Assembly: GCF_904846035.1 (NCBI RefSeq)
Contig: NZ_CAJGYT010000001.1
Coordinates: 2,542,001 to 2,606,000, forward strand
From: Psychrobacter aestuarii
Lineage (GTDB): Bacteria; Pseudomonadota; Gammaproteobacteria; Pseudomonadales; Moraxellaceae
Reading direction: 5' to 3'
DNA length: 64,000 bases
A program made the position numbers and the translations under genes. The notes beneath the pieces were generated by a model, which made no database searches, was not told the DNA's origin, and saw only the letters and a list, made by a program, of their open reading frames with translations. Positions within the stretch are counted from its first letter, which is position 1. Each line of letters starts with the position of its first letter. Below, piece by piece: positions 28,518-37,506 of the stretch.

Positions 28518-29375
28518 TCATTTTGCATGAACATCCGACCAACGCACCAACTTGACATGATATTTAGCTAACAGCTCGCCAAATGCTGTGCTGGTCAGCC
28601 ACTGATATTCGACCTCACGCGCTGCCTTAATCTCATCCTGCCAGTTGTTTTGCGCGACGGAAGGGTGACACATTATCAGCGTCATGGGCGTATGGTTATC
28701 AGTTAAGCCGCCTTTGGTCATGACAGGCGCACGCGTAAGCCACGTGTCCCACAATGTCGCCAGCTGCGCCAAGTTTGCATCAAAATCATAGACCCCGCCA
28801 AAGCGGTCATTGGTCTTAATACCTTGACGTTGACACGCCGCGTGCCATGCCCGCCCGCCGAGCAAGTAGATAATCCAAGACTTAATATCAGGCAGTAGAG
28901 GGGTGCTGGTACGTGCCGCAATGTCAATGCGCGCGCCGTCTTGATAGCGCTTTTGTAGCGCCTTAAGCAGACTGTGCCGCACGACTGGCAGCTGATGAAT
29001 GTGCTGATGCCCATCAATAAACACAGGCGCGTGCCCAAAGCGCGTCTCAAAGGCATCAAGCTGCGAATGAATCAGCGTGTCTAGCTCAGCGCGTTTAAAC
29101 TTACGCAAATAGCTGTTTAATAACACGGTTTTTAGCGGTGCGCGCAAGTGGGAATCGATAATGCCTGTCATGTCCAAATGCAGACCGATATCTATACGCT
29201 GGCGCTGTAATTCGGCAATATCTGTTTGCGTGATTGAGCCGCCCACCATATAGCTGGTGGCGCTGATGCGCTGCTGGCTGGCAAGTTCAACTACTGCTGC
29301 ATTGACCGCCGAAGACAATCCGAGGTCATCGACATTAATCATTACAGCGCGCGTGGTGTCGTTATGTATCGTCAT
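28518..29375 (-). CDS. ChbG/YdjC-family deacetylase (NaxD-like)
   Basis: The 285-residue protein has the metal-binding signatures of the YdjC/ChbG family: NVDDLGLSSAVN at the N-terminus, HLDMTG in the first third, and IDGHQHIHQLP (metal His) in the middle. Members remove N-acetyl groups from sugars. In Francisella and Acinetobacter the relative NaxD deacetylates lipid-linked N-acetylgalactosamine so it can be added to lipid A. Here it is the last gene of an operon with a GT2, a GtrA protein and a GT39, so the same role is inferred. Its start overlaps the gtrA-type stop by 4 bases (ATGA), implying coupled translation. Confidence 0.82.
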   Translation of the reverse strand: MTIHNDTTRAVMINVDDLGLSSAVNAAVVELASQQRISATSYMVGGSITQTDIAELQRQRIDIGLHLDMTGIIDSHLRAPLKTVLLNSYLRKFKRAELDTLIHSQLDAFETRFGHAPVFIDGHQHIHQLPVVRHSLLKALQKRYQDGARIDIAARTSTPLLPDIKSWIIYLLGGRAWHAACQRQGIKTNDRFGGVYDFDANLAQLATLWDTWLTRAPVMTKGGLTDNHTPMTLIMCHPSVAQNNWQDEIKAAREVEYQWLTSTAFGELLAKYHVKLVRWSDVHAK

Positions 29376-29785
29376 GATTTAAATGCCCACAGTTTGCCCA
29401 GCGTAAAGCTCATCAGTGTCACTAAGGCGGTGACGATAAACCATACTAAAAGATAATAACGCTCGCCCAGTACATGTAGCCCCAGCACGAATAAGCCTTG
29501 ATTGATGGCAAAGCCTGCGACCGAGCTGGCAAACCACTTTAACAAAGACGTAAGTAGAGTGTTCTTTGATGCCGTTTGCGCGTGTTGCGGGCGAAAGGTC
29601 ACATAAAAATGACCCAAAAAACTGACCACGAATGCCACCAAAAATGCCCAGACGTTCGCCCATGCAGGAGTAACAGCAAACTGACTGACCAGCAGCCACA
29701 GTATAATAAAGTGGGTGAGTGCCGCTGCGCCGCCAACGATAACGAAAAACAGCGCTTGTGATGAGGCAGAGTGGGAGGATGTCAT
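29372..29785 (-). CDS. GtrA-family membrane protein (putative lipid-linked sugar flippase)
   Basis: The 137-residue protein has four hydrophobic helices spread over its length, the GtrA/DPMS pattern (FFVIVGGAAALTHFI near the N-terminus, NQGLFVLG, and TLMSFTLGKLWAFKS at the end). GtrA proteins are thought to flip polyprenyl-phosphate sugars across the inner membrane. It lies between the GT2 and the deacetylase in one operon, so it likely moves the sugar donor to the periplasm. Confidence 0.85.
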   Translation of the reverse strand: MTSSHSASSQALFFVIVGGAAALTHFIILWLLVSQFAVTPAWANVWAFLVAFVVSFLGHFYVTFRPQHAQTASKNTLLTSLLKWFASSVAGFAINQGLFVLGLHVLGERYYLLVWFIVTALVTLMSFTLGKLWAFKS

Positions 29786-29805
29786 AAAGGATAGTGCCTT
29801 AACGC

Positions 29806-30819
29806 TTATACAAGTTCGCGCTCAGGCGCAGGGACAGTTGTGCTCGTGGCGGGATAATCATCGCTATCGACAGTTTTATCCACCAAGTACATGGGACGCT
29901 GTTTGACCTCTTCGTATAAGCGCCCGACATATTCGCCAATCACGCCAATACACACCAGCTGAATGCCTGTCGAAAACATAATACCCGCTGCAACCGTCGC
30001 CCAGCCTGCTACATCGTTACCGAACAGTAGCGTCTCAAAGACGATATATAAGCCGTATAAGAAGGACAGCGCCGAGACCACAAAGCCAATGCGCGAAATC
30101 AAACGCAGCGGCTTTTGTGAAAACGACGTGATGCCAACGAGTGCCAGCTCAAATAAGCTGCCGTAATTAAACTTACTCTCGCCTGTACCGCGTGATGGCG
30201 CAGTAAATGGCAGATAGACGGTATTAAAGCCGACCCATGCATACAGCCCCTTCATAAAGCGTTGACGCTCAGGCAGGGCGCACAAGGCATCGACCACCTT
30301 GCGGTTCATGACTCGAAAGTCGCCCGCATTGGGACGTATCTCGTAGCGCTGACTGTCTTGAATGAATAAATAAAAGCTGCGTTTTAAGGTCTTTGCCAAT
30401 TGGCTTTCACTTGGGCGATTGGCTTGGATTGCCGCCACCATATCCACATCGGTTTGCTGCACCATGGTGAGCATTTGCTCTAGTACGGTGATAGGATGCT
30501 GCCCGTCCGCATCTAGCATGGCGACCAGCTCACCGCGCGCGTGCATAAGCCCCGCACTGAGTGCAGGCTCTTTGCCAAAGTTGCGCGATAAATGAATCAA
30601 GCGAATGTGCGTATTGTCCGCGCGGGTCGGCATCAATGCCGTGACCACATCACTTAACGCATCGCGACTACCATCATCAACGATGATAATCTCACACGCT
30701 CGCTGTGCGTCCCTAAGCGTTCCTGCAAAGCTGAGCACTTCGGGCAAAAAGGCATGTATTGCCTCAGCATCATTATACGCAGGCATGATTATGGACAAAT
30801 ACGGACGATGTTGGGACAT
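29806..30819 (-). CDS. GT2 glycosyltransferase, polyprenyl-phosphate sugar synthase type
   Basis: The 337-residue protein has a GT-A domain with IIVDDGSRDA and the DxD motif MLDADGQHP, then RGTGESKFNYGSLFELA and two C-terminal membrane helices (about residues 235-290). This is the GtrB/ArnC/FlmF layout: transfer of a sugar from a UDP donor to undecaprenyl phosphate at the cytoplasmic face. The start is taken at ATG 30819 (MSQHRPYLSIIMPAYN); an ATG four codons upstream is also possible. In context it would supply the lipid-linked amino sugar for the GT39 transferase. Confidence 0.87.
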   Translation of the reverse strand: MSQHRPYLSIIMPAYNDAEAIHAFLPEVLSFAGTLRDAQRACEIIIVDDGSRDALSDVVTALMPTRADNTHIRLIHLSRNFGKEPALSAGLMHARGELVAMLDADGQHPITVLEQMLTMVQQTDVDMVAAIQANRPSESQLAKTLKRSFYLFIQDSQRYEIRPNAGDFRVMNRKVVDALCALPERQRFMKGLYAWVGFNTVYLPFTAPSRGTGESKFNYGSLFELALVGITSFSQKPLRLISRIGFVVSALSFLYGLYIVFETLLFGNDVAGWATVAAGIMFSTGIQLVCIGVIGEYVGRLYEEVKQRPMYLVDKTVDSDDYPATSTTVPAPERELV

Positions 30820-30871
30820 GAATACACCCATCAGCTTAATTTATAACAGTGAGGACAAATAATGCTGCCCA

Positions 30872-32401
30872 TCATAGCGCATCTTGTGCCGTCTGGCAGT
30901 TTTTTGGCACATAAAGCGTCCAATCAATGATGAGCGGCGCAATCTCGGCATCGCGCCACGCAATCTGCCATTGACCTTGATGCTTGATGAAGTCGCCTTT
31001 ATTGACCACTTGGTCTAATAGTGGCAGCTCAACCTCAGCATCGGCTTCTTTGACGACCAGTGTGCCGTGCGTACGCAGGCGCTCAGCCGTCATCCATGGT
31101 GAATGGCTGGCAGGTCCTGATATCATCTGCGAGGGGAAGTCATTATTCATCGCAATCAATGCGCCCAGCCAGCGGTCACCCGACACGCTATCAAGCGGAC
31201 AGCTGCTATAATCTTGCCACGTTTGGGCGGCGTTGTCCGCGATGGCTTGCTCAGGCCACTGCATACGTGATGGCTTATGCCGCAGATAGTCACCTGCGCC
31301 GACATAGACCATGCTCAGCACCGTCGCGATACTTAACCAAACGATTAATCTGCGCTGCATACGTTTATTAGCGATGGCAAAATATTCAGGTTTAATAAAA
31401 GAGGCAACCAGTAGCCCAGACAATGCCCACATCGGCATGCCCCACATATCGCGCAGACCAATACCAAAGATAAGGCTTAATACTACCAGTAGCGCCAGCG
31501 GTGCGGCCCAAATGTACCACAGCAGCTTAATATTTGACTTGGCGCTAGTTAGTTGCTCACGATAAGCATTTGGTTTAAATAATGACTTACGATTGATAAA
31601 AGCAAGAATCAATAGCGGAATGTGCGCTACCAACTGCGCCACGAAGAAACCAAGCCAGCTGGTATGGCGACTGAGCGTATCCGCGCCCTCTGCCACATCG
31701 TGCGAGCGTCCACTGGCATAGCCAAATGGCAGCCAGTCGTGCGTGGCGAGCCAATACACATGCGGTACAAACAGTGCTACCATCAGTGCCAATGCCGCCC
31801 AAGGACCCACACGCTTGAGATGATGCCATTGACTGGGCAGCAATAAATACAGTGCCATCGGTATCAACAAAAACGCTACGCTGTATTTGGTGAGCATGCC
31901 CAAACCACCGAGCACCCCAAGCCACAGCCAATCGCCAATCCGTTCCCGCGTGATGCAATGATAAAACGCTAAAGACAGTCCTGCCCAAATTGGGAACTGC
32001 GCCACATTGTGATTAAACTCAAGACTCGGGTATACGTAGTAGACCACTGCGAGCGTCAGGACACTGCCGAGTATTGCGGTTGCCTGATTGAATACTGTCT
32101 TGCCCAAGCGATACACCAAGTAAAGGGTAAGCAGTACACACAGCTGACTGAGCACGTAGGGACCGATGTGTCCAAAGAGCTGATAAAAGCTGTATAATAT
32201 CCAAGACGATAAAGGAGGGTGTTTATAGTAGCCCCATTGCCATTCGCTGCCCCAATTGATACCCTCACTGACGTCTAAAGCCACGCTGCTGGCCAGAAAG
32301 GCGGGTAGGATGGACCAAAGCACAAAGTAGGCTATCAGGCACAGCACGAACCAAAGATAAGGCGTGCGGGTTGGATGGTCGGGCGTATGCTTTACAGTCA
32401 T
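30872..32401 (-). CDS. GT39/ArnT-like membrane glycosyltransferase
   Basis: The 509-residue protein has an N-terminal membrane region of about ten helices and a C-terminal periplasmic tail. The first periplasmic loop carries WGSEWQWGYYKHPPL and a conserved acidic patch (DVSEG), the ArnT/PMT-type (GT39) pattern. ArnT-like enzymes transfer a sugar from undecaprenyl phosphate to lipid A in the periplasm, as FlmK does in Francisella. It is the first gene of the operon with GT2, GtrA and the NaxD-like deacetylase. Substrate specificity is inferred from this company, not from the sequence. Confidence 0.82.
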   Translation of the reverse strand: MTVKHTPDHPTRTPYLWFVLCLIAYFVLWSILPAFLASSVALDVSEGINWGSEWQWGYYKHPPLSSWILYSFYQLFGHIGPYVLSQLCVLLTLYLVYRLGKTVFNQATAILGSVLTLAVVYYVYPSLEFNHNVAQFPIWAGLSLAFYHCITRERIGDWLWLGVLGGLGMLTKYSVAFLLIPMALYLLLPSQWHHLKRVGPWAALALMVALFVPHVYWLATHDWLPFGYASGRSHDVAEGADTLSRHTSWLGFFVAQLVAHIPLLILAFINRKSLFKPNAYREQLTSAKSNIKLLWYIWAAPLALLVVLSLIFGIGLRDMWGMPMWALSGLLVASFIKPEYFAIANKRMQRRLIVWLSIATVLSMVYVGAGDYLRHKPSRMQWPEQAIADNAAQTWQDYSSCPLDSVSGDRWLGALIAMNNDFPSQMISGPASHSPWMTAERLRTHGTLVVKEADAEVELPLLDQVVNKGDFIKHQGQWQIAWRDAEIAPLIIDWTLYVPKNCQTAQDAL

Positions 32402-32615
32402 AAGGGCACTCGTCAGATGGCAACTGCGCTAGAAAATAAACAATCACAATGCGCAACGCACACATCATAATCGGCAGTGCTGCACATTATAGAGACTATT
32501 GACGCACTGTCATAGTCGCAGTCGGCGCTTGTCTGGCTATAGCGCCCAGTATTTAACAAAATCAATTATTATCGGCAGGCGTGATTGTCGCCACAGTTAT
32601 CTTAGGAAATCTGCC

Positions 32616-33479
32616 ATGAGTAACGATGTAGTAAAAGTATTTGTCGGGTGTGACCCCAACAATTGCGACCTTGAACAAATGATGGTGCTTGAATACAGCA
32701 TAAAAAAGCACAGCAGCCTACCTGTGGACATCACTTGGATGCAGCTTTCTCGAGACGAGCACAGCACGTGGTATGCCAACCCAAAACAAAAAGAAGGGTG
32801 GAACACCAAAAAGTGGGCGACCCCCTTTTCAGGGTTTCGCTGGGCGATTCCTGAATACTGCGATTATCAAGGTCGCGCCATCTATATGGACGCTGATGTG
32901 GTGGTATTGTCGGATATCAAAGCGCTGTGGCAGCATCCCATGAATGAAGGCACCATTGTTGCTGCCAAGACCGACGCCGATATGACTCGGCTATGTACCT
33001 GCGTTTGGGACTGTGCGGCTGCCAAAGAGTGGCTGCTGCCGATATCGCAGCTGACCACGGATCCAGATGCGCATCAGAGCATGATGGATACGATTAAAAA
33101 CAATCCGCAACTCATCACCCCTTATGTAGACAGCTATAACTGCGTCGATGGTGAAGATTTGCCTATCGATGACATCAAAATCTTGCACTATTCCGACATG
33201 GGAACGCAATTTAGCCACCGCTATGCCTTACCGCGCGTTGAAAAAGAAGGCTTTTCTCATTGGTTTGACGGTCAGGTGATGCCCCATCCACGTCCAGAGT
33301 TGGACGCGCTGTTTGATCGTTATTATCAAGAAGCCCTCGCAGCAGGCTATACGCTCGATGACTACCGTATCCCTGCCTTCGGGACGTTTCCTAAAAAGAC
33401 GCATAAGCGTTATAAGGGCAACAACATCACTCGTTCGAATAAGCCAAAATCATTATTTGCACGACTGTTTAATCGATAA
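32616..33479 (+). CDS. GT-A family glycosyltransferase (GT8-like)
   Basis: The 287-residue protein has an N-terminal stretch VFVGCDPNNCD, then YCDYQGRAIYMDADVVVLSD with the DxD metal site (DAD), and a C-terminal basic tail. The fold is that of GT8-type retaining transferases acting in surface polysaccharide synthesis. The start is ATG 32616 with TTAGGA upstream; the open frame before it is not used. It is divergent from the GT39 operon and followed by a GT4 gene 50 bases downstream. Acceptor and donor are unknown. Confidence 0.72.
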   Translation: MSNDVVKVFVGCDPNNCDLEQMMVLEYSIKKHSSLPVDITWMQLSRDEHSTWYANPKQKEGWNTKKWATPFSGFRWAIPEYCDYQGRAIYMDADVVVLSDIKALWQHPMNEGTIVAAKTDADMTRLCTCVWDCAAAKEWLLPISQLTTDPDAHQSMMDTIKNNPQLITPYVDSYNCVDGEDLPIDDIKILHYSDMGTQFSHRYALPRVEKEGFSHWFDGQVMPHPRPELDALFDRYYQEALAAGYTLDDYRIPAFGTFPKKTHKRYKGNNITRSNKPKSLFARLFNR

Positions 33480-33531
33480 GACCAAACATACACCGTTTTA
33501 CATTTGGATTGATATTTATCATAGGGACATT

Positions 33532-34638
33532 ATGCCAACTGCTACCGCTAAACAACCAGAGCGTATCGTATTAGTCATCAATTCTTTGCAAGGAGCAGGC
33601 GCGGAGCGTTTTGTATTGACCATTGGCAGTGCTTTTGATGCGCTGGGCTTTGATGTTCACGTGGTACGGTTTGACCCCAAAGTTGAATTTGCCTTGCCCG
33701 AGAATCTAAAATATCACTTGATTGATTATCAAGGCTACCGCTGGTTGCCAAAAGGCGCTATCCGTTATCGTATGTTTGCGCGTAGCATCGATAACTATAT
33801 TTTAAAGCATATTGGCACGCCTGCCTTGGTACTTTCTAATTTAGAGCGCGCTGACAGCACCTTGCGCTACAGTCGATTGCCAAATATCATTCATGTAATA
33901 CACAACACTTTGTCCTTGTACTATCACATTGCCGACCAGCCCAATCCTGCCAAACGCACTGCTGAACTACAGAACGTTTATGGTACACACCCCTGCGTTT
34001 GCGTTAGTGAAGGCGTCGAGACGGACTTTATCCAATCATTTGGAAATATCACAAAAGTCACGACAGTGCATAATCCTATTGATCAGGTCTATATCCGTCA
34101 GCTTGCAGAGGCTTTTGTTCCTGAATATAAAGACTATCTTATCCATGTGGGTAGCTTTAAAAAAGCCAAGCGACACGACATCTTGATTCAGGCTTATGCC
34201 AAGACCAGTCAGCGCGTGCCTTTGTTATTAGCAGGGCAAGGTAAGCTGGAACAAGAAATCAAGACGCTGATAACGCAATTGGGATTAGAGGACAAAGTTA
34301 TCATGCTTGGATTTTGTGAAAACGTTTTTCCTTATCTAAAGCATGCCAAGTGTAAAGTGCTTACCTCGGAAAGAGAGGGGTTTGCTTTGGTATTGGCAGA
34401 GGCATTAGCGCTTGATGTGCCTGTCATCAGCACAGACTGCCAGTCGGGACCTCGTGAGATTCTTGGCGCACATCAGCTGATGCCCGTTAATGATATCGAT
34501 GCGATTGCTGCCAAGCTGGAGCAAGCCATGCAGCAGCCTGAACAGTTTGCCCATCCGTTTAACACCAAATTTTTACCGCATAATATCGCTAAAGCCTATT
34601 TGCGCTTTGCCAACGTGGCAATACCTGATGTTGCCTAA
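33532..34638 (+). CDS. GT4 glycosyltransferase, paralogue 1
   Basis: The 368-residue GT-B protein shows the GT4 donor-site pattern: PLLLAGQGKLEQEIK, IMLGFCENVFPYL, SEREGFALVLAEALA and VPVISTDCQSGPREIL. The start is set at ATG 33532 because LVINSLQGAGAERF then sits at the standard N-terminal position; the longer open frame upstream overlaps the previous gene. It is clearly paralogous to the protein at 37507 (same N-terminus pattern GAGAERFV/GRGAERMV, same SGPREI-like end). It likely adds a hexose to the lipooligosaccharide or another surface glycan. The downstream gene converges 18 bases away. Confidence 0.87.
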   Translation: MPTATAKQPERIVLVINSLQGAGAERFVLTIGSAFDALGFDVHVVRFDPKVEFALPENLKYHLIDYQGYRWLPKGAIRYRMFARSIDNYILKHIGTPALVLSNLERADSTLRYSRLPNIIHVIHNTLSLYYHIADQPNPAKRTAELQNVYGTHPCVCVSEGVETDFIQSFGNITKVTTVHNPIDQVYIRQLAEAFVPEYKDYLIHVGSFKKAKRHDILIQAYAKTSQRVPLLLAGQGKLEQEIKTLITQLGLEDKVIMLGFCENVFPYLKHAKCKVLTSEREGFALVLAEALALDVPVISTDCQSGPREILGAHQLMPVNDIDAIAAKLEQAMQQPEQFAHPFNTKFLPHNIAKAYLRFANVAIPDVA

Positions 34639-34656
34639 GCGTCTAGGCAAATAGCT

Positions 34657-35352
34657 TTAGCTCAATATCTGCCAGACAAGCGCGACTGCAAGCACAATAA
34701 CTGCCCCGCCAATAAGACGGTTGCGCCAGCGGATTTGTTGTCGTTTTAGCTTGGTTTGACCACGACTGGCTTGGTACTGCTCAATATAAATCTCACCATC
34801 ATAATCTTTATCAAATATTTTGATATACCCTGGGCTAAGTGGCGTCACTGTGATGCTGTCGCCCATCTTTTCCATAGCCACATCGAGACTGTCTTGGTCG
34901 ACTTGCGTGCGTTTGCCATCGACCTGTTCAGCAATCCACTGCTTCACCAGCGTGACCGTGGCAGGCGTGTTACGAAAAAACAACGTGCTCGCCAAGTAAT
35001 CATGTGACATACCCGCCATGCCCTTGGTTTTATAAAACGCAACATCACCGTCGATATGATTAAAGTAGTCCAAAGGTTTTTTGACCAGCGCATCCGCGTC
35101 CAAATACAGCACATCTTTATCCGGAAACTGCTGAAGACAGTCTAAAATAAAATGCGGCTTGATTCGCGTATTGGCTTCCCAGTAGCCTGCATCGTCCACT
35201 TTTTTGAACACATAATTTAGCCCAAAAGCATCTAGCGAGTCTTTGAGTGACAGCGCATGGCTTAAATAACTGTCCGTATAAAAGCAGCAGACAAAAAATC
35301 GGTCATCAGCGGACATGCTTTGATAAGTGGGTGTTTGTGGGATCAAGGTCAT
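34657..35352 (-). CDS. GT-A-like glycosyltransferase with a C-terminal membrane helix
   Basis: The 231-residue protein has a GT-A-type core with DVLYLDADALV (DxD) in the first half and DQDSLD in the second, and ends in a single membrane helix (about residues 208-228) after a basic Arg/Lys-rich stretch. The tail would hold it at the cytoplasmic face of the inner membrane. ATG 35352 is chosen; an in-frame TTG four codons earlier is possible. It converges with the GT4 gene at 33532. The sugar is unknown. Confidence 0.68.
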   Translation of the reverse strand: MTLIPQTPTYQSMSADDRFFVCCFYTDSYLSHALSLKDSLDAFGLNYVFKKVDDAGYWEANTRIKPHFILDCLQQFPDKDVLYLDADALVKKPLDYFNHIDGDVAFYKTKGMAGMSHDYLASTLFFRNTPATVTLVKQWIAEQVDGKRTQVDQDSLDVAMEKMGDSITVTPLSPGYIKIFDKDYDGEIYIEQYQASRGQTKLKRQQIRWRNRLIGGAVIVLAVALVWQILS

Positions 35353-35401
35353 ACAATTACTCAATAATAGTGAAACTCAATAAACGAATAAGCGGACAAG
35401 G

Positions 35402-36166
35402 CTAGGGCGTGGTCGTCCACCATGCCGACTTATCATCTTGGTGCAAGGACTGCATGGTCACAAACGCACTGTCTGCATGATGCAGTCTGTCAAAAACGCC
35501 TAGCAGCATACGTCCTGCAAGCTCATCTCTCGCTTGAAAGCGCTGATAACGTTGGCGCATATTTTTAAGCGTGTCATCTGTACCGATACGGAACAGCGTC
35601 AATCCTTCATACAGGGGCAAATGGGTTTGGTACAATGACGCAGTGCGTTTGGGGCACAGTGGCGCGTCTGCTGGCAAGGCATAAAGATAGCGCTGGGTTT
35701 CATACACCTTCAAGGTATTGATTAAGGTAGCGACATTCATCAGTGTCGCCGCGCGCACAGGGCAGGCGCTATAATCCACAAAGCTGTCGCAAGCGGACAC
35801 CAGCCAGCGTAGAGACAAAGTATCTAGCAAATAATCGCTCTGCGTTTTCCATAAGGATTCGAATGCGGCAAAGGTCTGTTCAGGCTGATAGTGGCGGCGC
35901 AGCAATACCACCAGCACCGCGTGATAAAAGCACAGCTCAGAACTACCAATAAACTGATGCCGCAAGTTGTCTATATGCGCAGGCAAGGCTTTGGTGCGTG
36001 GTCTGTCCGTTAATGCGGCGTCATCACACATGGCGTGAGTAATCGTCACCGCCTTCATATCAGCAAACGTCTTGTCCGCAAATGCCTGCAAAATCACGTC
36101 TGCATGCCGCGTTTTTTCACTGGTAAAGACGTTCATCAATCGCTGGGATAAAGACGGCTGAGACAT
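35402..36166 (-). CDS. hypothetical protein in the glycan cluster
   Basis: I do not recognise this 254-residue protein. It is predicted to be soluble and mainly helical, with no DxD, GPS or nucleotide-binding motif. The start is taken at ATG 36166 (MSQPSLSQRL) with TGAGG upstream; a TTG six codons earlier is weaker. It lies between a GT-A gene and a GPS-motif gene on the same strand with short gaps, so a role in the same surface glycan is likely, but its activity cannot be told. Confidence 0.6.
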   Translation of the reverse strand: MSQPSLSQRLMNVFTSEKTRHADVILQAFADKTFADMKAVTITHAMCDDAALTDRPRTKALPAHIDNLRHQFIGSSELCFYHAVLVVLLRRHYQPEQTFAAFESLWKTQSDYLLDTLSLRWLVSACDSFVDYSACPVRAATLMNVATLINTLKVYETQRYLYALPADAPLCPKRTASLYQTHLPLYEGLTLFRIGTDDTLKNMRQRYQRFQARDELAGRMLLGVFDRLHHADSAFVTMQSLHQDDKSAWWTTTP

Positions 36167-36238
36167 AGGAGCGGGCGACCTCAAGCTTATGAGTGGATAA
36201 AACGGTAGGGGACGATGCGGCGTTTTAGGATACAGGCA

Positions 36239-37087
36239 TTATGATGGCATATTATCAGTCGCACCAAACAATCCTTTTGACACTGGCGAATGATTGATGA
36301 CCGTCACACCACGAGCCGCATAGCGCACGCACAGTAAGGCAAACGAGGGCACAATACGCTCCATCACGGCCTTGTCCAATTTGCACGGCGCACGATTGTC
36401 CTCATTCTCATAAAAACGCGGCTGGGCACTGTTTAACAAATCAATGCCATACAAATGAATACTCGATGCGCCAAGCGTATACGCCAGCTGGGCGGCAGCA
36501 TAGGCGACCGTGCCTGCCTCCACAAAACCTTGCGTCACATCGAATGAGACGCCAATCGCTTGCGGGGCATGCTGAGTATCGATAATAAAGGCGGGGTGTT
36601 GCTGATAATCTGCCAGCTTGGGCTTTTTTTGTAGCCATTTTAGATAACGCGGCAGCGCTGACGTACTCGGTGGTCTGTCCACGGCAAAAATCAGGCGCAT
36701 GGCATAATGATACTGCTCGATAATGTCAGGCATCTGCTCAGCCATGGCTTGGAACACCGCTTGCGTGGCATAAAGCGGCTGCCCATGATAATGCGTGCGA
36801 ATCATCTCGGGCTGATGGGCGATAAAGCGTGCATCAGTAATCACATAACCTGCGACTTCGGCAAACGCATATTGCCCAAGTAAGCCAATGCTGCCATTCA
36901 CAAAAAATGTCGGACGCGGCAGTAACGGTGCAAAGTCCACATCTTGCATAGACGGACCAGACGCCACAATGTTGACCGAACCAAGCGTTGACGCTTTGGC
37001 TTCTGCCTGCGTTAGTGGCGCAATAGTGATAGGGTTACCTGCAATGATGACGGTGATGCTGTGCTCGGATGATGTGGCTGTATGCAT
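36239..37087 (-). CDS. GPS-motif glycan protein (MptE/GT42-like), paralogue 1
   Basis: The 282-residue protein has the motif NIVASGPSMQDVDF followed by FFVNGSIGL in the first quarter, and SIHLYGIDLLN...RFYEN in the second half. A xGPS turn followed by an Asn-containing strand is seen both in MptE-like (DUF115/Maf) proteins and in GT42 sialyltransferases, so a nucleotide-sugar-binding transferase is plausible. It is homologous over nearly its full length to the protein at 38628. The stop codon of a decayed GT-A gene lies 28 bases upstream on the same strand, the same order as in the second copy. Assignment to a named family is uncertain. Confidence 0.62.
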   Translation of the reverse strand: MHTATSSEHSITVIIAGNPITIAPLTQAEAKASTLGSVNIVASGPSMQDVDFAPLLPRPTFFVNGSIGLLGQYAFAEVAGYVITDARFIAHQPEMIRTHYHGQPLYATQAVFQAMAEQMPDIIEQYHYAMRLIFAVDRPPSTSALPRYLKWLQKKPKLADYQQHPAFIIDTQHAPQAIGVSFDVTQGFVEAGTVAYAAAQLAYTLGASSIHLYGIDLLNSAQPRFYENEDNRAPCKLDKAVMERIVPSFALLCVRYAARGVTVINHSPVSKGLFGATDNMPS

Positions 37088-37114
37088 AATGACCCCTAAC
37101 GATAACGGCGGACA

Positions 37115-37206
37115 TTAGCGCCAATACTTTGTAAGCCACGGGCTGTGCCTGACAGGGCGATATCACTTACCGCCCATTCGATGACAACGTCTATGCCTTT
37201 CTCATC
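37115..37206 (-). pseudogene. 3' remnant of a GT-A glycosyltransferase gene
   Basis: Reading the minus strand towards TAA at 37115-37117 gives K-stop-YRPVRHSPWLTKYWR, matching the C-terminus KWYRHVKPSPWLKEYWQ of the intact gene at 39584. The conserved Trp codon TGG has become TGA, and the upstream part is out of frame or missing. It sits just upstream of GPS-motif paralogue 1, exactly where an intact GT-A gene stands in the second copy. Confidence 0.75.
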
Positions 37207-37215
37207 AGGTTGCTT

Positions 37216-37506
37216 CATGAGTGATCCCATTTTCTATGAATAGAGGTCTGTGGCAGTTACACAAGTAATTCAAATACGAACACCATCTAGGCCTGCTATG
37301 ATATTTACTGATACCCGTATTAGCAAGGGTTAACTGAGTTATAAAATCAGTAATGCGCATGATTTTGCTATCGGCAAGGTGGTAAGCTAAGACTGTACGC
37401 TGGCGCGTGAAGCAAATGAGACTAGCATAAAACGTCAAAATGCTGCAAACATTAAGAACATACGTACCGTCCATCACTGTCATTCAAAAACCAAATTGAG
37501 ATATCC
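37216..37506. other. intergenic stretch before GT4 paralogue 2
   Basis: About 290 bases with no gene that I can support. It should contain the promoter of the GT4 gene at 37507; no clear consensus boxes were found. It may hold more decayed sequence from the deleted GT-A gene, but I could not align it. Confidence 0.3.
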
